From Acanthamoeba castellanii str. Neff (lineage: Eukaryota; Discosea; Longamoebia; Acanthamoebidae), in assembly GCF_000313135.1 (NCBI RefSeq), contig NW_004457702.1, forward strand, positions 62,001 through 126,000: DNA of 64,000 nucleotides, in the 5' to 3' direction. Each line of letters begins with the position of its first letter. Position 1 is the first letter of the stretch. A model generated the notes under the pieces. The model did not search any database and had not been told where the DNA came from. It saw nothing but the letters and a program-made list of their open reading frames with translations. Of this stretch, positions 1 through 11,159 are shown in pieces. Position numbers and translations under genes: made by a program.

Positions 1-108
1 ATTTCTATCGAACCTCGCCCAAAAGTGATAACAGGCCAAGGCGCACCCACCGTCCGGTGCCGACCCCACAACAACAACAAGGAGACCAAAGCACTGCGAC
101 GTACCTAC

Positions 109-3100
109 ATGGCGCAACAGAACGAAACGAGGGACGCGGGCGTGGCAGCACTGAGGCTGGGGGTGGTTGGCACAGGGGACCCCTCTGTCACCGACTTCTT
201 ACCCACCAACAGCCTCGTGGTCCCGCTACTCACCGACCTCTACGAGCTCACCATGGCCTACGCCTACTGGAAGGTGCAAGGCCTGCTCCATTTTCGTGTT
301 GCACTTTCTTTTCTTTGATCTTTTCTTTGTTTGTTTATGTGCTCACTTCTTCATCGACCAGGCCGGCAAGCATGAAGAGCACGCCGTTTTCGACTTGTTC
401 TTCCGCAAGAATCCATTCAAGGGGGAAGTCACAATCTTTGCCGGCCTCGAAGAAGTGGTGCGCCAACATTACCCCCCCCCTCAAGCTTCCTTTGCTTTTC
501 CTGTTGTTTGGGAAGGTGTTTGACTTGTTTTAATTTTGGCGGTGGCCCATCACCAGCTGCGTTACGTCAAGAACCTTAGGTTCACCAAGGGTCAGATAGA
601 CGAGTTGCGCGCCAAGGTGCGTCCGCCCCACACCCACTCCCATCGCCGTGTCCTGGGGAAAGACGCGACTTTCCTGTGCTTTTCGACCCATCACCGTAAG
701 CTGTGGCGCCACGTGTTGAGCATGCACCCAAGCAGCGCTGCCCAGTGGGGCATCTGCAGTGAGTTGCATGTGTGTTGTATGCCGCGGTTTTCATTCGGCC
801 CAGGTCAATGACCTGTAAATGAAACACGACACACAAGCACCACCACACAACATGCCATTTTCCGTCTGTTGTATCTCCTCGCACACCACCATCACCAACA
901 AAATGCTCGAGCGGTGGTGTGCAAAGCTGACCATCACCACCACCACCGGCTCGTTGCTACCCCGCACTTCTATGCACGCCTTTCTCACCACCATCACCAC
1001 CATCAGGCGCTGCGCCACTGTCGAGAGGACGGCTTCTACGAATGGCTCGCCACCGTGGACTCGTCCAAGCTCAAGGTCGGTTGCCCCATCTCTTTCCTCC
1101 CGTTGTGCCAACGTAGGCATCAACGGCCAAACATGCTGACCACAAGTCTGTGGCGGCGGCGGTCCACCGCCGGTCAGATCTACGCGGTGCCCGAAGGAAC
1201 GTTGATGTTCCCTCGCGTACCGCTGATTCGAGTAGAGGGTCCCCTTGCCGTGGCGCAGCTGCTCGAGACGACGCTCCTCACGCTCGTCAACTACCCCAGG
1301 TCGGTCACACTCATCACCGCCGCTGTGCCCACACGCCCGACAAATTACTCACTCATACACTGTGCTGACCGTCACAACAGCCTGATTTGCACCAACGCCA
1401 TGCGCCATCGCCTCGCTGCTGGCCCGAACAAGGTGCCTTGTTGGCGCCTATTCTATACCCCCCTCTTCTTCTTCTTGCTGCAGTTCACGCGCAACCGATC
1501 GCGCTTCCTAAACTTGCGGTGCATGTGTGATTTTTCGTTTTTCGTCGACGCAGGGGTTGATGGAGTTCGGGTTGCGGCGAGCCCAGGGTCCCGACGGAGG
1601 CGTGTCGGCCTCCAGGTATTCCTATATGGGCGGCTTCGACAGCACCAGCAACGTGCTGACTGGCCTCCTCTGGGACATCGAAACCCAGGTACGCAACAAG
1701 TTGCGTGGTGGCCAACATGTTCTGCAAACGCTCCGCCTCTCCAGATGATTGTGGCTTACTCGAGATCCATTGTACCCAGGGCACGCACGCGCACTCCTTC
1801 GTCGAGAGCTTCTTTGACGACGTGCCCCTCAGCGTCAAGCATCTCAAGAAGAAAGGTACCAGCAACGCTGAGTTATTATTACTGTTACCCCCCCCCAAAT
1901 CTAATCACATCACGCTGTATGAACAGGCGGCGAGGAGGAAGACTTCGAAAAGGCGGCCATGGAGTGCCGCGAGGAGCTCGGCTTCTCCAACACCAGCACG
2001 GGAGAGCTGAGGTCGTTCATTTCCTACGCCATGTACGTATCATCCGGACCTAGGCCCAGCCCCGTGGGTGCGAGGAAGTGTGCTTGACACTATCAACGCT
2101 CTTTGCGCTCGCGTGTGCAGTGCCTTCCCGACGAGTTGCGTTTGCTTGGTGGACACCTACGACACCATGAACTCGGGCGTTCCCAATTTCCTCTGCGTTG
2201 CCTACGCCCTGCACAAGGTCTCCCACAGTGAACCACACCACGTCCGCAAGATGGGTTTACTAACCGCACCGTGTGCGTTGGTCTCTACTAGTTTGGGTAC
2301 AAGGCGGCGGGCATCCGCCTGGACTCGGGGGATCTGGCCTACCTTTCCAAGCAAGCGCGCAAGCTTTTCGCGTGCGTCACCCATGATGAGAATCTCTGCG
2401 CTCCGCGTACTGATTTTGTTCTTGTTCCTCCCCTCGGCGTGTTGTGTGTGTGTGTGTGTGTGTGTGTGTCGTGCGGTGCTTGGCCTGTGTTGTGTGCTGC
2501 AGTAAGACGGCAGATCGTTTGGGTCTGGCCTACTTCAAGAAGTTCCAAATCGTGGCGTCGAGCGAGATATCCGAGGACGTGCTCTACTCGCTCAATCAGC
2601 AGGGCCACGAGATCGACGTCTTTGGCGTGGGCACCAACCTCGTACCCTCCCGCAGCTCCCTACGTCACCTGCGGAGGCATTTTATGCTGAACCCAGCCTC
2701 ATCGTCGCGTTACGTATACAGGTGACGTGCCAGAAGCAGCCCGCGTTGGGATGCGTTTACAAGCTGGTCGAGCTGAACGGCGAGAACCGGATCAAGCTGT
2801 CGGAAGCCATCGAAAAGGTATTTTCATTGCCAATGCACTGCACGAGCACACCCTTACGTGTGCCGTGTGTGCCGTGTCGTGTGTCGTGTGTGTCGATGGG
2901 CAGGTAACGATACCAGGGCGCAAGCTGGCCTATCGTCTCTATGGCAAGAAAGGCGGGCCGGTGATCGACGTCATGCTTCAGCTGCCGCCGCCCGGCAAAG
3001 GCAACTCCGCCGATAACGATGTGGCCAAGGGGGATACACCCGCCGAGCACAAGCGTATCCTTTGCTGCGATCCGTTCGACGGCAAGAAGAGGTGCGTTTG

Positions 3101-3736
3101 GCTGGCCGTTTCTGTGTGGCTTGCGTGTGCCGCCGCTCATCTACGTGCGTTCGTGTGCGTGCGTGCAGGGCTTACATCACCCCCACCAAGGTGGAGAAGC
3201 TGCACCAGCTGTACTTTAGCGACGGCAAAGTGGTGCAGGAGCTGCCCCACATCGGACACATCCGCGCGCACATACTCGATCAGATTGCCAACCTCCGACC
3301 CGGTACGGAACCTCCTGTTCTTGCTTCCTCCTTTTCGTTGAACAGTCCGGTTCGCTGCGTGGCGTTGCTGGTTGAAATTCTTCTGAAACGAAATTAGGAG
3401 GGTTGCACCCCTTCATCACAAAGCAACCGAGAACCAAATCTGCAAATCATAGAAATCAGCAAGTCGGGTTCGTAGGGCTGAGGCACCAACAGATACGGAC
3501 TCGGACTGCGGTGAGAGGCGCAGCACACATCTCACCCTCGACCGCTTTCCCTTCGTCTCGTGGCACCACCACTCTTGTTGTGTGTGTGTCGTGTGGCAGA
3601 CCACTTGCGGCCGTTGAACCCCACCCCCTACAAGGTGTCTGTGACGGAGACGGTCTTTCGGGACTTCCACCGGCTGTGGGAGCAGTCGGTACCCATCAAG
3701 GACATCTCCAACCTCAACGTTGAAGTTGACGAGTGA
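109..3736 (+). CDS. NAPRT: Nicotinate phosphoribosyltransferase (NAPRT), about 15 exons
   Basis: The product converts nicotinate and PRPP to nicotinate mononucleotide with ATP, the first step of Preiss-Handler NAD salvage; it is expected in the cytosol. The N-terminal [16 protein letters not shown] block and the [13 protein letters not shown]...[10 protein letters not shown] phosphoribosyl-site block (about 1560-1690) are diagnostic. So are [19 protein letters not shown] (about 2310-2370) and [12 protein letters not shown] (about 2610-2645). The C-terminus ends ...SNLNVEVDE then TGA at 3734-3736. The start is the ATG at 109, giving MAQQNETRD before the conserved region. The first intron begins after Trp-Lys at 273. 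An intron near 2443 carries a (TG)n tract. A long gap in the coding match (about 618-1000) probably holds one large or two small introns. Summed exons give roughly 540-570 residues, the normal family length. Function is confident; individual junctions are by eye. Confidence 0.93.
2443..2469. repeat. (TG)n microsatellite in a NAPRT intron
   Basis: An uninterrupted TG dinucleotide tract of about 27 nt lies between the exon ending near ...ARKLFA and the one beginning [11 protein letters not shown]. It sits inside an intron. Confidence 0.9.
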
Positions 3737-4357
3737 GGTTTGTGGCGGTGAGTACCAGGAGGCTAAAGGTTCTGCCGTGAGCGGAGCACCTTACACACAC
3801 CATCTGATTTGCGTTCTCTTTTGTGGCCACGCACGTGTATCTATTCTAAAGCTGATGGTGTGTGAACAGGCACCCGCCTGCGGACTCGCGCTTTCCCTGT
3901 ACACGCGCCTCACCGCTCTTCGTTCTTGCGCTGGGTTTGCTCTCTTGCGTGTAATTGGTCAATGCTTGCGCGCCAAGCACTAGTACCCGCCACTTCTCGC
4001 CCACCTCCACGCCTGATCACCGGTGAGTGGACTTAGTCGCGCGTGTGTGCTCTCCCGGCGCCTGGGGTTTGTGGACTGCGGCGTGCGGGTGATGCCCGGT
4101 TGGTGGTTGTTTCATTTTACTGGTTTGGCAAGTCGGGCAGATGGCGGCCGCGGTCGGTCGCCCAACAGGGCCTGGCCTGTTGTCAATTTCGTCCGCCCAC
4201 CGAAGAGATGCCCACCTTCTGCCGCTGCGGCAGACCAGATTGGGCACCGCGGGGGGTGAGACAACGATCCTCGGTTCTTTCCTTCCCTCCTGCGCAAGAG
4301 GGTCATATTTAGGTCTCTACGACCGTGGTCGCACTTGCCCATCGCGCGTAATGCCTA
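3737..4357. other. Intergenic region and NAPRT 3' flank
   Basis: I see no convincing gene. Short open frames near 4023-4377 run on several frames and both strands at once, lack family similarity and look like GC-rich chance ORFs. A GTGAGT donor-like site at about 3749 and an ACAG acceptor-like site at about 3869 could bound an intron in the NAPRT 3' untranslated region. The right part should contain upstream promoter sequence of the next gene. Confidence 0.5.
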
Positions 4358-4380
4358 GTGACTTGGGTCACCTATAAAAG
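4358..4380 (+). promoter_or_regulatory. TATA box preceded by a GTGAC/GTCAC inverted repeat
   Basis: TATAAAAG at 4373-4380 is a textbook TATA box. Directly upstream, 4358-4371 reads GTGACTTGGGTCAC, an inverted repeat with 5-nt arms that could be a dimeric factor site. The next coding ATG is about 545 nt downstream, so the message would have a long, probably spliced, leader. The TATA assignment is from sequence; the operator role is inference. Confidence 0.7.
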
Positions 4381-4509
4381 GCGACCTCCTTGCTCGCGGC
4401 ACTTCACCCTCCTTTTACATCCTAATCACTCGACCACAGCAGCTGCTCACCGGCTCACAGTTGTACCACTAACCAACTACGACCCTACCTCTGAGCACCA
4501 ACCACCGAG

Positions 4510-4606
4510 GTATTAACTCACCACCTTTTTTTTTCCGCCTTCTCTCTTTTTTTCACGCCGTGTACAAGGTTAGGATGCTGACGCCTGCCACCTAACCTCA
4601 CCCTAG
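4510..4606 (+). other. Probable intron in the 5' UTR of the 4925-6691 gene
   Basis: GAG|GTATTAAC at 4510 is followed by a long pyrimidine-rich stretch and a CTAAC branch-like element, ending ACCCTAG at 4606. The size (97 nt) fits other introns here. There is no coding frame to test it, so the call rests on splice signals only. Confidence 0.4.
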
Positions 4607-4924
4607 ACACCTTGCATTCAACGCCTCCAACCTCGTAGCAACTACCCAAGCCCCAGTCATCATCGTCAGACGCCTCGTCCACCTCCCCAACACCATCATC
4701 ATCAAAGTCAGCCCATACCGCATAGAGTCACCCAAAGTCGCGCAAGTCAAGCCAGCATAAGCGGTTGGGGAAGCGGTCGCTTAGGCAGAGGAAGGTACAG
4801 GCGCACACCACCCTGGCGTGCTGTGTATCCAGAACGTTACCTAAATTGGTCGCCCCTTTGTAACGCCATAGGATCGTGCCAACTGGCAACACCTTCGGTG
4901 ATTCAACACCACCAACTGAGCAGC

Positions 4925-6691
4925 ATGTCATCGTCGGCCTCGACTTCGCCCTCCACGTCGCCCCTGTCATCGCCCACCCTGGCCAGCACCCTGACCGTGG
5001 TCCACCCCAACTCGCCCATCGTCATCTCCGTCGCGGCGCAGCCCTCGTCGCCCAGCCCCACGTCCAGCCTGCGTTCGGTGGTCGCGCTCCGCCAGACGCT
5101 GGGCCACGCGCTGTCCTCGGGCGACTCCAACATCCTCTCCCTGCTGCACACCCTGGCCGAGAAGGGCAAGACCCGGCACGAGGACCGCAAGAAGCGCAAG
5201 CGAGCCAAGAAGGAGAAGAAGGAGCAGGCCAACAGCAGCAGCAGCAAGTCGGCGACCTGGTCGGCCACGTCCATCTTGGATGCCAAGGCCAAGATGGCCG
5301 AACCCGCGGCTGCCAGCGCGAAGAAGACCCCGCCCAAGCGCAAGAGGAGCGTGTCCGACGCGCGCATGTTTGCTTCGGACGACACCCACATCGTGCACCG
5401 CGACCGCAGCCGCTCGGCCCCGCTGTGCGCCGACGTCAGAGCGAGCCCGACCATGCCGGGCACGCCGCGCCCCAAGGAAGTCCCCGTGCGCAGCCACAGC
5501 CACGGGTCATCGCTGACCCGTGACCCGCCCACGCTGGGTGCCGGCAAGCCCAAGAAGACGAACAGCGCCGGCAGCCTGCCGACGGTCCACCTCTCGTCGT
5601 CGTCGGTGCCCATCAAGAAGTCGCCCAGGATGCGCGGCCGCAGCTCGAGCGTCTGCGGCAGCTCGGCCAGCGCACCGATCCGCCGCGCGGCGCCCACGAC
5701 AACGACATCGTCGACGCCAAAGCAGACCATGGCCGCCCTGCTCTCACCTCGCTCCGAGCGCATGGTGCCACCCACGACCACAACCGACGGTTTCTGCGTG
5801 CACGGCCGGCCGCACCATCATCAGTCGCGCACCTCGCTCGTCGCGACGGGCCACCACCACACCTGCCGGCACGCCCGGAGCGTGCCCGTAAGCGTCGAGA
5901 TGGACGCCGCGCCCACCCTGATCGCCGTCTCGCCCACCACCGCTGCCACAAGCTTGGATGGCAGCACCACCGGAGGCGGCAGCAATCACTGGGCTCTGGG
6001 CGACGCTGAGCTGGAGTCGATCCTGTGCGGCATTGAGGAGAGCGCGGTGGCTGCCAACTCAAGTGCAACTACGACCCCGTTCCTCACCGCGAGTCTGTCG
6101 GACTCGACGTCGACCTCGCCTGTGTCGCTGTCGTCGGCGCCTCTGGAGCGCAGGACCTCGCTGGACATCATGCACATTGCCGACACGATGGAGCGGGTGA
6201 GCATCGACAGCAAGGAGTCGGACGAGTTCGACCCGATGCGCTTCCTCGACATCGAACTGGCCACGGCCACGGCCGCCGTCGCCGCTGCCGCCCAGCAGCA
6301 GCCGCTGATTGTGCCCACTCCGGTCTACCCCCAGCAGCAGCACTCCGCCAGGCAGCTGCCGCCCTTTGGCTACGCTACGCCTCCTCCCCATTACGCGATC
6401 CACCAGCACCATCAGCAGCAACCGAGGCCCCACTTCACGCCCCAGCAGCTGACCCGCTCCATGAGCCACCCGCACTCGTTCCACACGCCCGGCGCCACGG
6501 TCTCGCCGACGATCAACGAGGCTTCGCCGGCGTTCGGGTCGATGCCGGCGCGGTGCAACAGCGACCTGGGGTTCTTCTCGTCGCTGATGGCGGGCAACCA
6601 GGACGAGCAGCAGATGCGCGAGCTGCTCATGGCCATCGACGGGGCCGCAGCGTCCATCCCCGATCTCGGCTACTACGACGCAACCAACTGA
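4925..6691 (+). CDS. Ser/Thr-rich low-complexity protein with repeated basophilic phosphorylation motifs
   Basis: This is a single-exon frame of about 588 residues. I chose the ATG at 4925 (MSSSASTSPS). The frame stays open back to 4823, but the earlier residues look like leader sequence. No enzymatic fold is recognised. Visible features are a Ser/Thr/Pro-rich N-terminus, two basic nuclear-localisation-like clusters (KKRKRAKKEKK and KKTPPKRKRS, residues about 90-142), His/Gln-rich stretches, and a C-terminal acidic-helical end (DEQQMRELLMAIDG). At least six R-x-x-S type sites are spread along it: KRKRSVSD, RSRSAP, RGRSSS, ERRTSL, LTRSMS and PARCNS. This pattern is typical of 14-3-3-regulated transcription coregulators, but I cannot assign a family. 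Codon use matches the neighbours. The gene has its own TATA promoter at 4373. Confidence 0.75.
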   Translation: MSSSASTSPSTSPLSSPTLASTLTVVHPNSPIVISVAAQPSSPSPTSSLRSVVALRQTLGHALSSGDSNILSLLHTLAEKGKTRHEDRKKRKRAKKEKKEQANSSSSKSATWSATSILDAKAKMAEPAAASAKKTPPKRKRSVSDARMFASDDTHIVHRDRSRSAPLCADVRASPTMPGTPRPKEVPVRSHSHGSSLTRDPPTLGAGKPKKTNSAGSLPTVHLSSSSVPIKKSPRMRGRSSSVCGSSASAPIRRAAPTTTTSSTPKQTMAALLSPRSERMVPPTTTTDGFCVHGRPHHHQSRTSLVATGHHHTCRHARSVPVSVEMDAAPTLIAVSPTTAATSLDGSTTGGGSNHWALGDAELESILCGIEESAVAANSSATTTPFLTASLSDSTSTSPVSLSSAPLERRTSLDIMHIADTMERVSIDSKESDEFDPMRFLDIELATATAAVAAAAQQQPLIVPTPVYPQQQHSARQLPPFGYATPPPHYAIHQHHQQQPRPHFTPQQLTRSMSHPHSFHTPGATVSPTINEASPAFGSMPARCNSDLGFFSSLMAGNQDEQQMRELLMAIDGAAASIPDLGYYDATN

Positions 6692-7031
6692 ATGTGCTCG
6701 ACGCCATCACCACCAGCCGAACGCACATTTTTCCTGAATCGATCGGTCAGCAGCATCGGCAGCCCTCACTACAGTACAACGAGAGAGGAGAAGCAGTAAC
6801 TTAGAGAGATACTCGCACCCACATATTCTGTACACACCCACAGCCACAACAACCACACCCATAACCATTGTACACATATACTTACTTGCACATCGTACAC
6901 CAATACACCCAACACCAGCAAGCAGCATAAGAAGTTGAAAAAAAATAATGTTCTTGTCCCCGTCTGTTTTCATTACACGTCGATTTGCTGCTGGTCGCAA
7001 GTGCTGGCGTGAGCGTTCTACACGCCCCCGC
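6692..7031. other. Convergent 3' flanks, CA-rich
   Basis: This is the gap between two convergently transcribed genes. It contains CACCC/ACACA-rich sequence and an A-rich stretch near 6938-6947 but no coding frame or RNA gene that I can support. Confidence 0.6.
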
Positions 7032-8549
7032 TCAGCCCCAGAGCGCACGAGCGACTCGACCGAACCACCCGTTGGCGGCGGCATCGTCGCCCTTGTCCTT
7101 GTTGTAGTCCTGCACGACGATCTTGCCCTTGTTGCCCGCGTCCCTGGTCCTCTCACGCTGGAGGTACTGCGGTGACGAGTTCTCCTTGTCGTCTAGGCCC
7201 GGCATCGAACTGGCGACCTGCTGCAGGGAGGCAAACATCAACACACATCACAATCACCACAACCACAATAAATTAGAAGAGAGAAAGAGACGAGAGAGAG
7301 AGTGGTGCATGATACAGATCAGGGCTTGTTAACAGCTGCATAATAAATAGCCACCAACCGATCGACGAGATGAGTGGGACTCGTACCAGGCCAGTAATCT
7401 CTCGGACTGACTTCAGAAGCTCCTGTTCGCTGATGATAGCACGCACAACGGCCTTTTCCTCAAAGATAGAGAACGAGATGACGCCCTTTACGGACAGCCT
7501 ATGGGAAGAAAGAACAATAACCAGCACAGTGTTGGCGTGAACATGTTGTACAATCAATCAGTGAAATGAAAGAGTGCACGTACAACTTCTTCTCCAGAGC
7601 TGCCTTGTTGTCTGGCCGGTTCTGGAGACCCTTGACGAAGACGGTGAACGTCTGTGCCGTGGCAAGTCGGTTGGACACCGACGAAGAGAAGAGTGCCAAC
7701 CCGGGAGCAGCGCCTACACAACAGGTCAAAGTAAAGTCAGCGCTCTTTTTCGCCTCGAACAAGATGAGGTGCCACACGCGTACCCGAACTCTGGGCGGTG
7801 TTTGCTGATTGATTTGAAGAGAGAGCGCCGAGGCCTTGGGAGAAAAAGGATGACAATTTGAGATTTCTCCTCGACAGGATCCTGAAGTGGGGCGGGGGGG
7901 GCATACCACCAAAGCCAACTGTGGCGCTGCGACCTGCTGGGCCAGCCGCGGCGGTGCGGAAGATTGACATCGTAGGGCCTCCCTGAGGGACAGCACTCTG
8001 GAGATGCACAGGAATCAATTAGTCACCGCCGTCAGGGAAGGAGAGTTTGTCAAGGGATTTACCGCAGCAGGCTTGTTCTCTTCTTGCTGGTTGGGGAACT
8101 CTTCGTTAATCACATCCGCATCAACCTCCTTGGTGGAGGCAGCCACCGACGGTGTCGAGGTCGTCAGTTCGTCGCTGGAGCCTGATGATTGGTAGGCCTG
8201 GAGGTTTGTGTAGGTCTTGATGGCATGCGACTTGACCTTGGCGTCGAGGGAGATGTCCATCATCATCTCCTGTACTCGCGACAAGAGGTTCTTCTCGCTG
8301 GCGATCCTCCGTCGATTGGCGGCGTTCGATTCCGAGACGAGGAAGTTGATCACCTCGAGAGCGATCGCCACAGCCTCGTCATCTTCGTCCTCAAGAAGTG
8401 CCACGAGCTGCGGAAGGTACACATTGCTGGCGATAAAGGTAGAAATGCTCGGTGTGTCGTGCGCAATTGTGCGGATCCTCTTCGCCTCTGTGATGGACTC
8501 CATTTCCTTCTCGCGTAAGATGGTGAACGCTTCTTCTAATTGGCGAGCT
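7032..8549 (-). CDS. ARMC1-like armadillo-repeat protein
   Basis: The minus-strand exons encode an armadillo-type N-terminal half: IASNVYLPQLVALLEDED, then AIALEVINFLVSESNAANRR. After a linker comes an HMA-like ferredoxin fold (TFTVFVKGLQNRPDNKAALE, then GVISFSIFEEKAVVRAI). The C-terminus ends NGWFGRVARALWG with the stop at 7032-7034. Order and spacing match vertebrate ARMC1, including its RAKTVVLHI...GVISFTFQ segment and Trp-rich C-terminal tail. ARMC1 is known to associate with mitochondria and the MICOS/MIB machinery. The most 5' supported exon begins at 8549 after a CTATAG acceptor and opens ...ARQLEEAFTILREKE. I could not find the upstream exon with the initiator Met; the first internal Met is at 8503. 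At least five introns. Homology is from remembered family features. Confidence 0.72.
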
Positions 8550-8791
8550 CTATAGAGAAAGGAGAGGCTTAGTGGAGCTTCGCTTGCGTGTTGTCAATCG
8601 AAGAGTGCAGCGCTGGAGGAAAACGACAACGCGCCACAGCAAACAAACGGCTCGCAACCAAAAAAAGGCGCCAAACCCAACATTCCTCCTCACATTCCTC
8701 CTTTTGGACGGCGGTATGTGAAACAGTTGATTTTTTTATTTCCTTTTGAAAATATAAAACGAAAACCACAAAACCATACCCCAACGCATCC
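8550..8791. promoter_or_regulatory. Shared divergent promoter region
   Basis: About 240 nt lie between the 5' end of the minus-strand ARMC1-like gene and the ATG at 8792 on the plus strand. The AT-rich core near 8725-8760 (runs of T and AAAATATAAAAC) is the likely core-promoter area. It must also hold any first exon of the ARMC1-like gene. Confidence 0.5.
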
Positions 8792-10620
8792 ATGGATGAG
8801 GCTCTGAAGACGGCCTTTACCAGCGTGCTTGCTTCTCCGCCAGGTGCAACATCAAGCGGAGCTCGACTGGGGTATGCCACGCTGCATCGAGACGTCTACG
8901 CGGCAGCTAACAGGGGCGAGGAGGAGGTGCACGCCCTCGCTGCCCTGTTCCACTATGCGGCCGCGTCGTCCCTCCGTAGCTTCCTTGCCACCCTTCCAGC
9001 CCCTCAGGTGCGTGTCGTGCCGCTCTTACCTTCGCCCCCCCCCCCTTCCTGCGCCTCACCTTGCGAAATGGGGGCGCTCTTGGGCCGACTGAGCACACAG
9101 CTCCTGGACGAGTGGCAGCGAGTGCAGAACCTCGATCGATTTGTCATCAAGCTCGGTATGTACCTGCTGATACTGAGACGTCTAGCCTATGCGTTGCTGT
9201 TCATGGTTGCCCTCTTGCCACAGTAAGCGGAAGACGTCGCCTGCTCAGCCTTCACCCGCACTTGCCCGCCGTGGGAGCGCTGGCCTACCGCGACCTCCTC
9301 GCTCACCACCCGGCAGTCCTGCGTGTGACCGCGGTGCGTTGATGAGGCGCACACGGGTTGAGTGTTTGCGCTCACCGGAGGTGCCACTACAGATGGCGGA
9401 GAGAGGGTCTGGAGGAAGCTTGTGCGAGGGCATGGACATCGAAGTCGCGGCTCCGACTAGAACTGACCAACACGTCAACACGCAAGACGAAGCAGATGAC
9501 CGCAATAAGACTAGGCTACAGTCTGCTCTCGAAACTATTCACAAAGGTTTGCGTTATCACTCCCGCACTGTGTTCACCCTTCCGCTGACACGCTTTTGTC
9601 TATTGTCACACAACAAGGCGTGGTGGAGGCCATCGCCAAAGCGGAAGAGATGAGCGAGCTGCGGTTGGCCTTGCCTGAAGTACAGAAGCCATTCCCGCGC
9701 ACCCGGTTCACGCGCACCAAGAATATCCTTCACGACTTGGACGACATCTCGTTCTTGCGCCCGTCTGCCTTCTCTCCCGTACGACCTTCACATCATCAAA
9801 TCTCACAGTCTGACTAGCGCATCGATTGATACTTGGGCTCATCATGTGCGTGTGTGCACAGGACCAGGTGAAATACGTGGACCTGCACCTGGACCAAATG
9901 GGATTCGTGCTTGAAAACGTGTTTTCGGTGGACGAGTGCCGTGCTCTCATCTCCGAGTCCAAGCGCGTGGGCTACGGCAGCCTCGAGGGCGAATTCCTTC
10001 CCTCAAGTACACTCTCCTGCCTTCGCGTCATCTATATCGGCAAGCCTCCGCCTGATCGTCGTGGTGCACCACAGTGCGGGACAACAAGCGCGCGTTGATC
10101 ATGTGCCCAAAGCTCGCTGATGAGCTGTGGAATCGGGTATGTCCCCCGGCATCCTCCTTGGGTTAACAGAGGCACTGACGAGATATGCCCGTGTCACACC
10201 CTGCTGTAGGTGAAGTCGTTCATCGAACGCGATGCGCGCGTCCTCGCCCTCCGACCGTTTGGATTCAACGCACAGGGAACTTGGAAGCCGACGCGCCTCA
10301 ACCCCCTCTTCAGGTTCGTAGGTCCCCTGTCAGCCTTTTGCAGCAGGAATAGTGCTTACGTGCCTTTCTATCATGTGTTACGTTAGGTTTTGTGAGTATA
10401 CGGCGCCGTCGGTAGGTTTCGTGCCACATCGCGACGCCAGCTTCATCGGAGGTTCAGAGGAGCGCTCGATCTTCACCATCATGCTGTACCTCAACGACGA
10501 GTTCGAAGACGGCACCACCAACTTCCTCCACTCGCACACCGGCGGTCGTATAGATGAAACGATCGACGTACTTCTTCCTTTTCTGACGTTGAAATTGTCC
10601 AACGCTCTGATACGCGTCGG

Positions 10621-10658
<38 letters not shown>

Positions 10659-11159
10659 TGTGGTGTGTGTGTGTTAGGAGGAGCTAAAGCGAGGGTACGA
10701 TGTGGTCTATAAGCTGCGGCCAAAGCCGGGGCTCTGCGTGATCTTCGAGCACACGATTCTCCACGAGGGAGCACCGGTGCCGCAGGGACACAAGTACCTT
10801 CTTCGTACCGATGTCGTATTCCAAAGGTGAATCCTCCCCCCACGGCGAGCCACTTCCCCCACCAACGTTTGTGTTCACCCATTCCCCTGTCTCCGATCAA
10901 GAACCGAAAACCCCAAGGCGGGCGACGAGTCGTACCGCACGCATCCGCTCTACCGCCGAATGGTGCAGTACTACAAGGTACTTCAAACCCCAAACCACAG
11001 TTTCACCTCTTCAAGAGGCTCGAGATGGGGAACCACTCAACGGGTGGTGCGGTGCAGGACGCGGCTGACGAGGAGTGTCACGGGCGAGTCGACAAGTCCA
11101 GCGAGCTATACGAGCGTGCCCTGTCCATTCGTCAGTGGTACCGCGAGGCTTCGTCCTGA
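8792..11159 (+). CDS. Fe(II)/2-oxoglutarate-dependent oxygenase (prolyl-hydroxylase type) with a novel N-terminal region
   Basis: The C-terminal half is a double-stranded beta-helix oxygenase. FVLENVFSVDECRALISESK starts the domain. The metal site is HRDASFIGG (His-x-Asp) plus the distal His in EHTILHEGAP, and the 2-oxoglutarate-binding Arg lies in YLLRTDVVFQR. Such enzymes hydroxylate protein side chains; the substrate is unknown. The N-terminal half (MDEALKTAFTSVLASPPGAT to ...HHPAVLRVTA) is helical and unrecognised. I join the halves by a 59-nt intron (9334-9392) and by an intron after ETIHKG (donor about 9547, acceptor about 9618). Both keep frame. The stop is at 11157-11159. Roughly 490 residues, about 11 introns, one carrying (TC)n(TG)n at 10621-10674. 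Alternatively, 8792-9342 is a separate small gene ending in a TGATG overlap. Confidence 0.8.
10621..10674. repeat. (TC)n(TG)n compound microsatellite in an intron
   Basis: Twenty nt of TC are followed by about 33 nt of TG-rich sequence, just before the TTAG acceptor of an oxygenase intron. Confidence 0.9.

Noticed and set aside
869..2053. 394-residue open frame, His-rich at first
   Set aside because: It runs across NAPRT exons and introns in another frame. Its His run comes from a CACCAC-rich intron, and the NAPRT reading explains the conserved blocks.
4023..4377. Overlapping 75-90-residue frames on both strands
   Set aside because: Several frames are open at once, as expected for GC-rich DNA. 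There is no conserved motif, and the region contains promoter elements.
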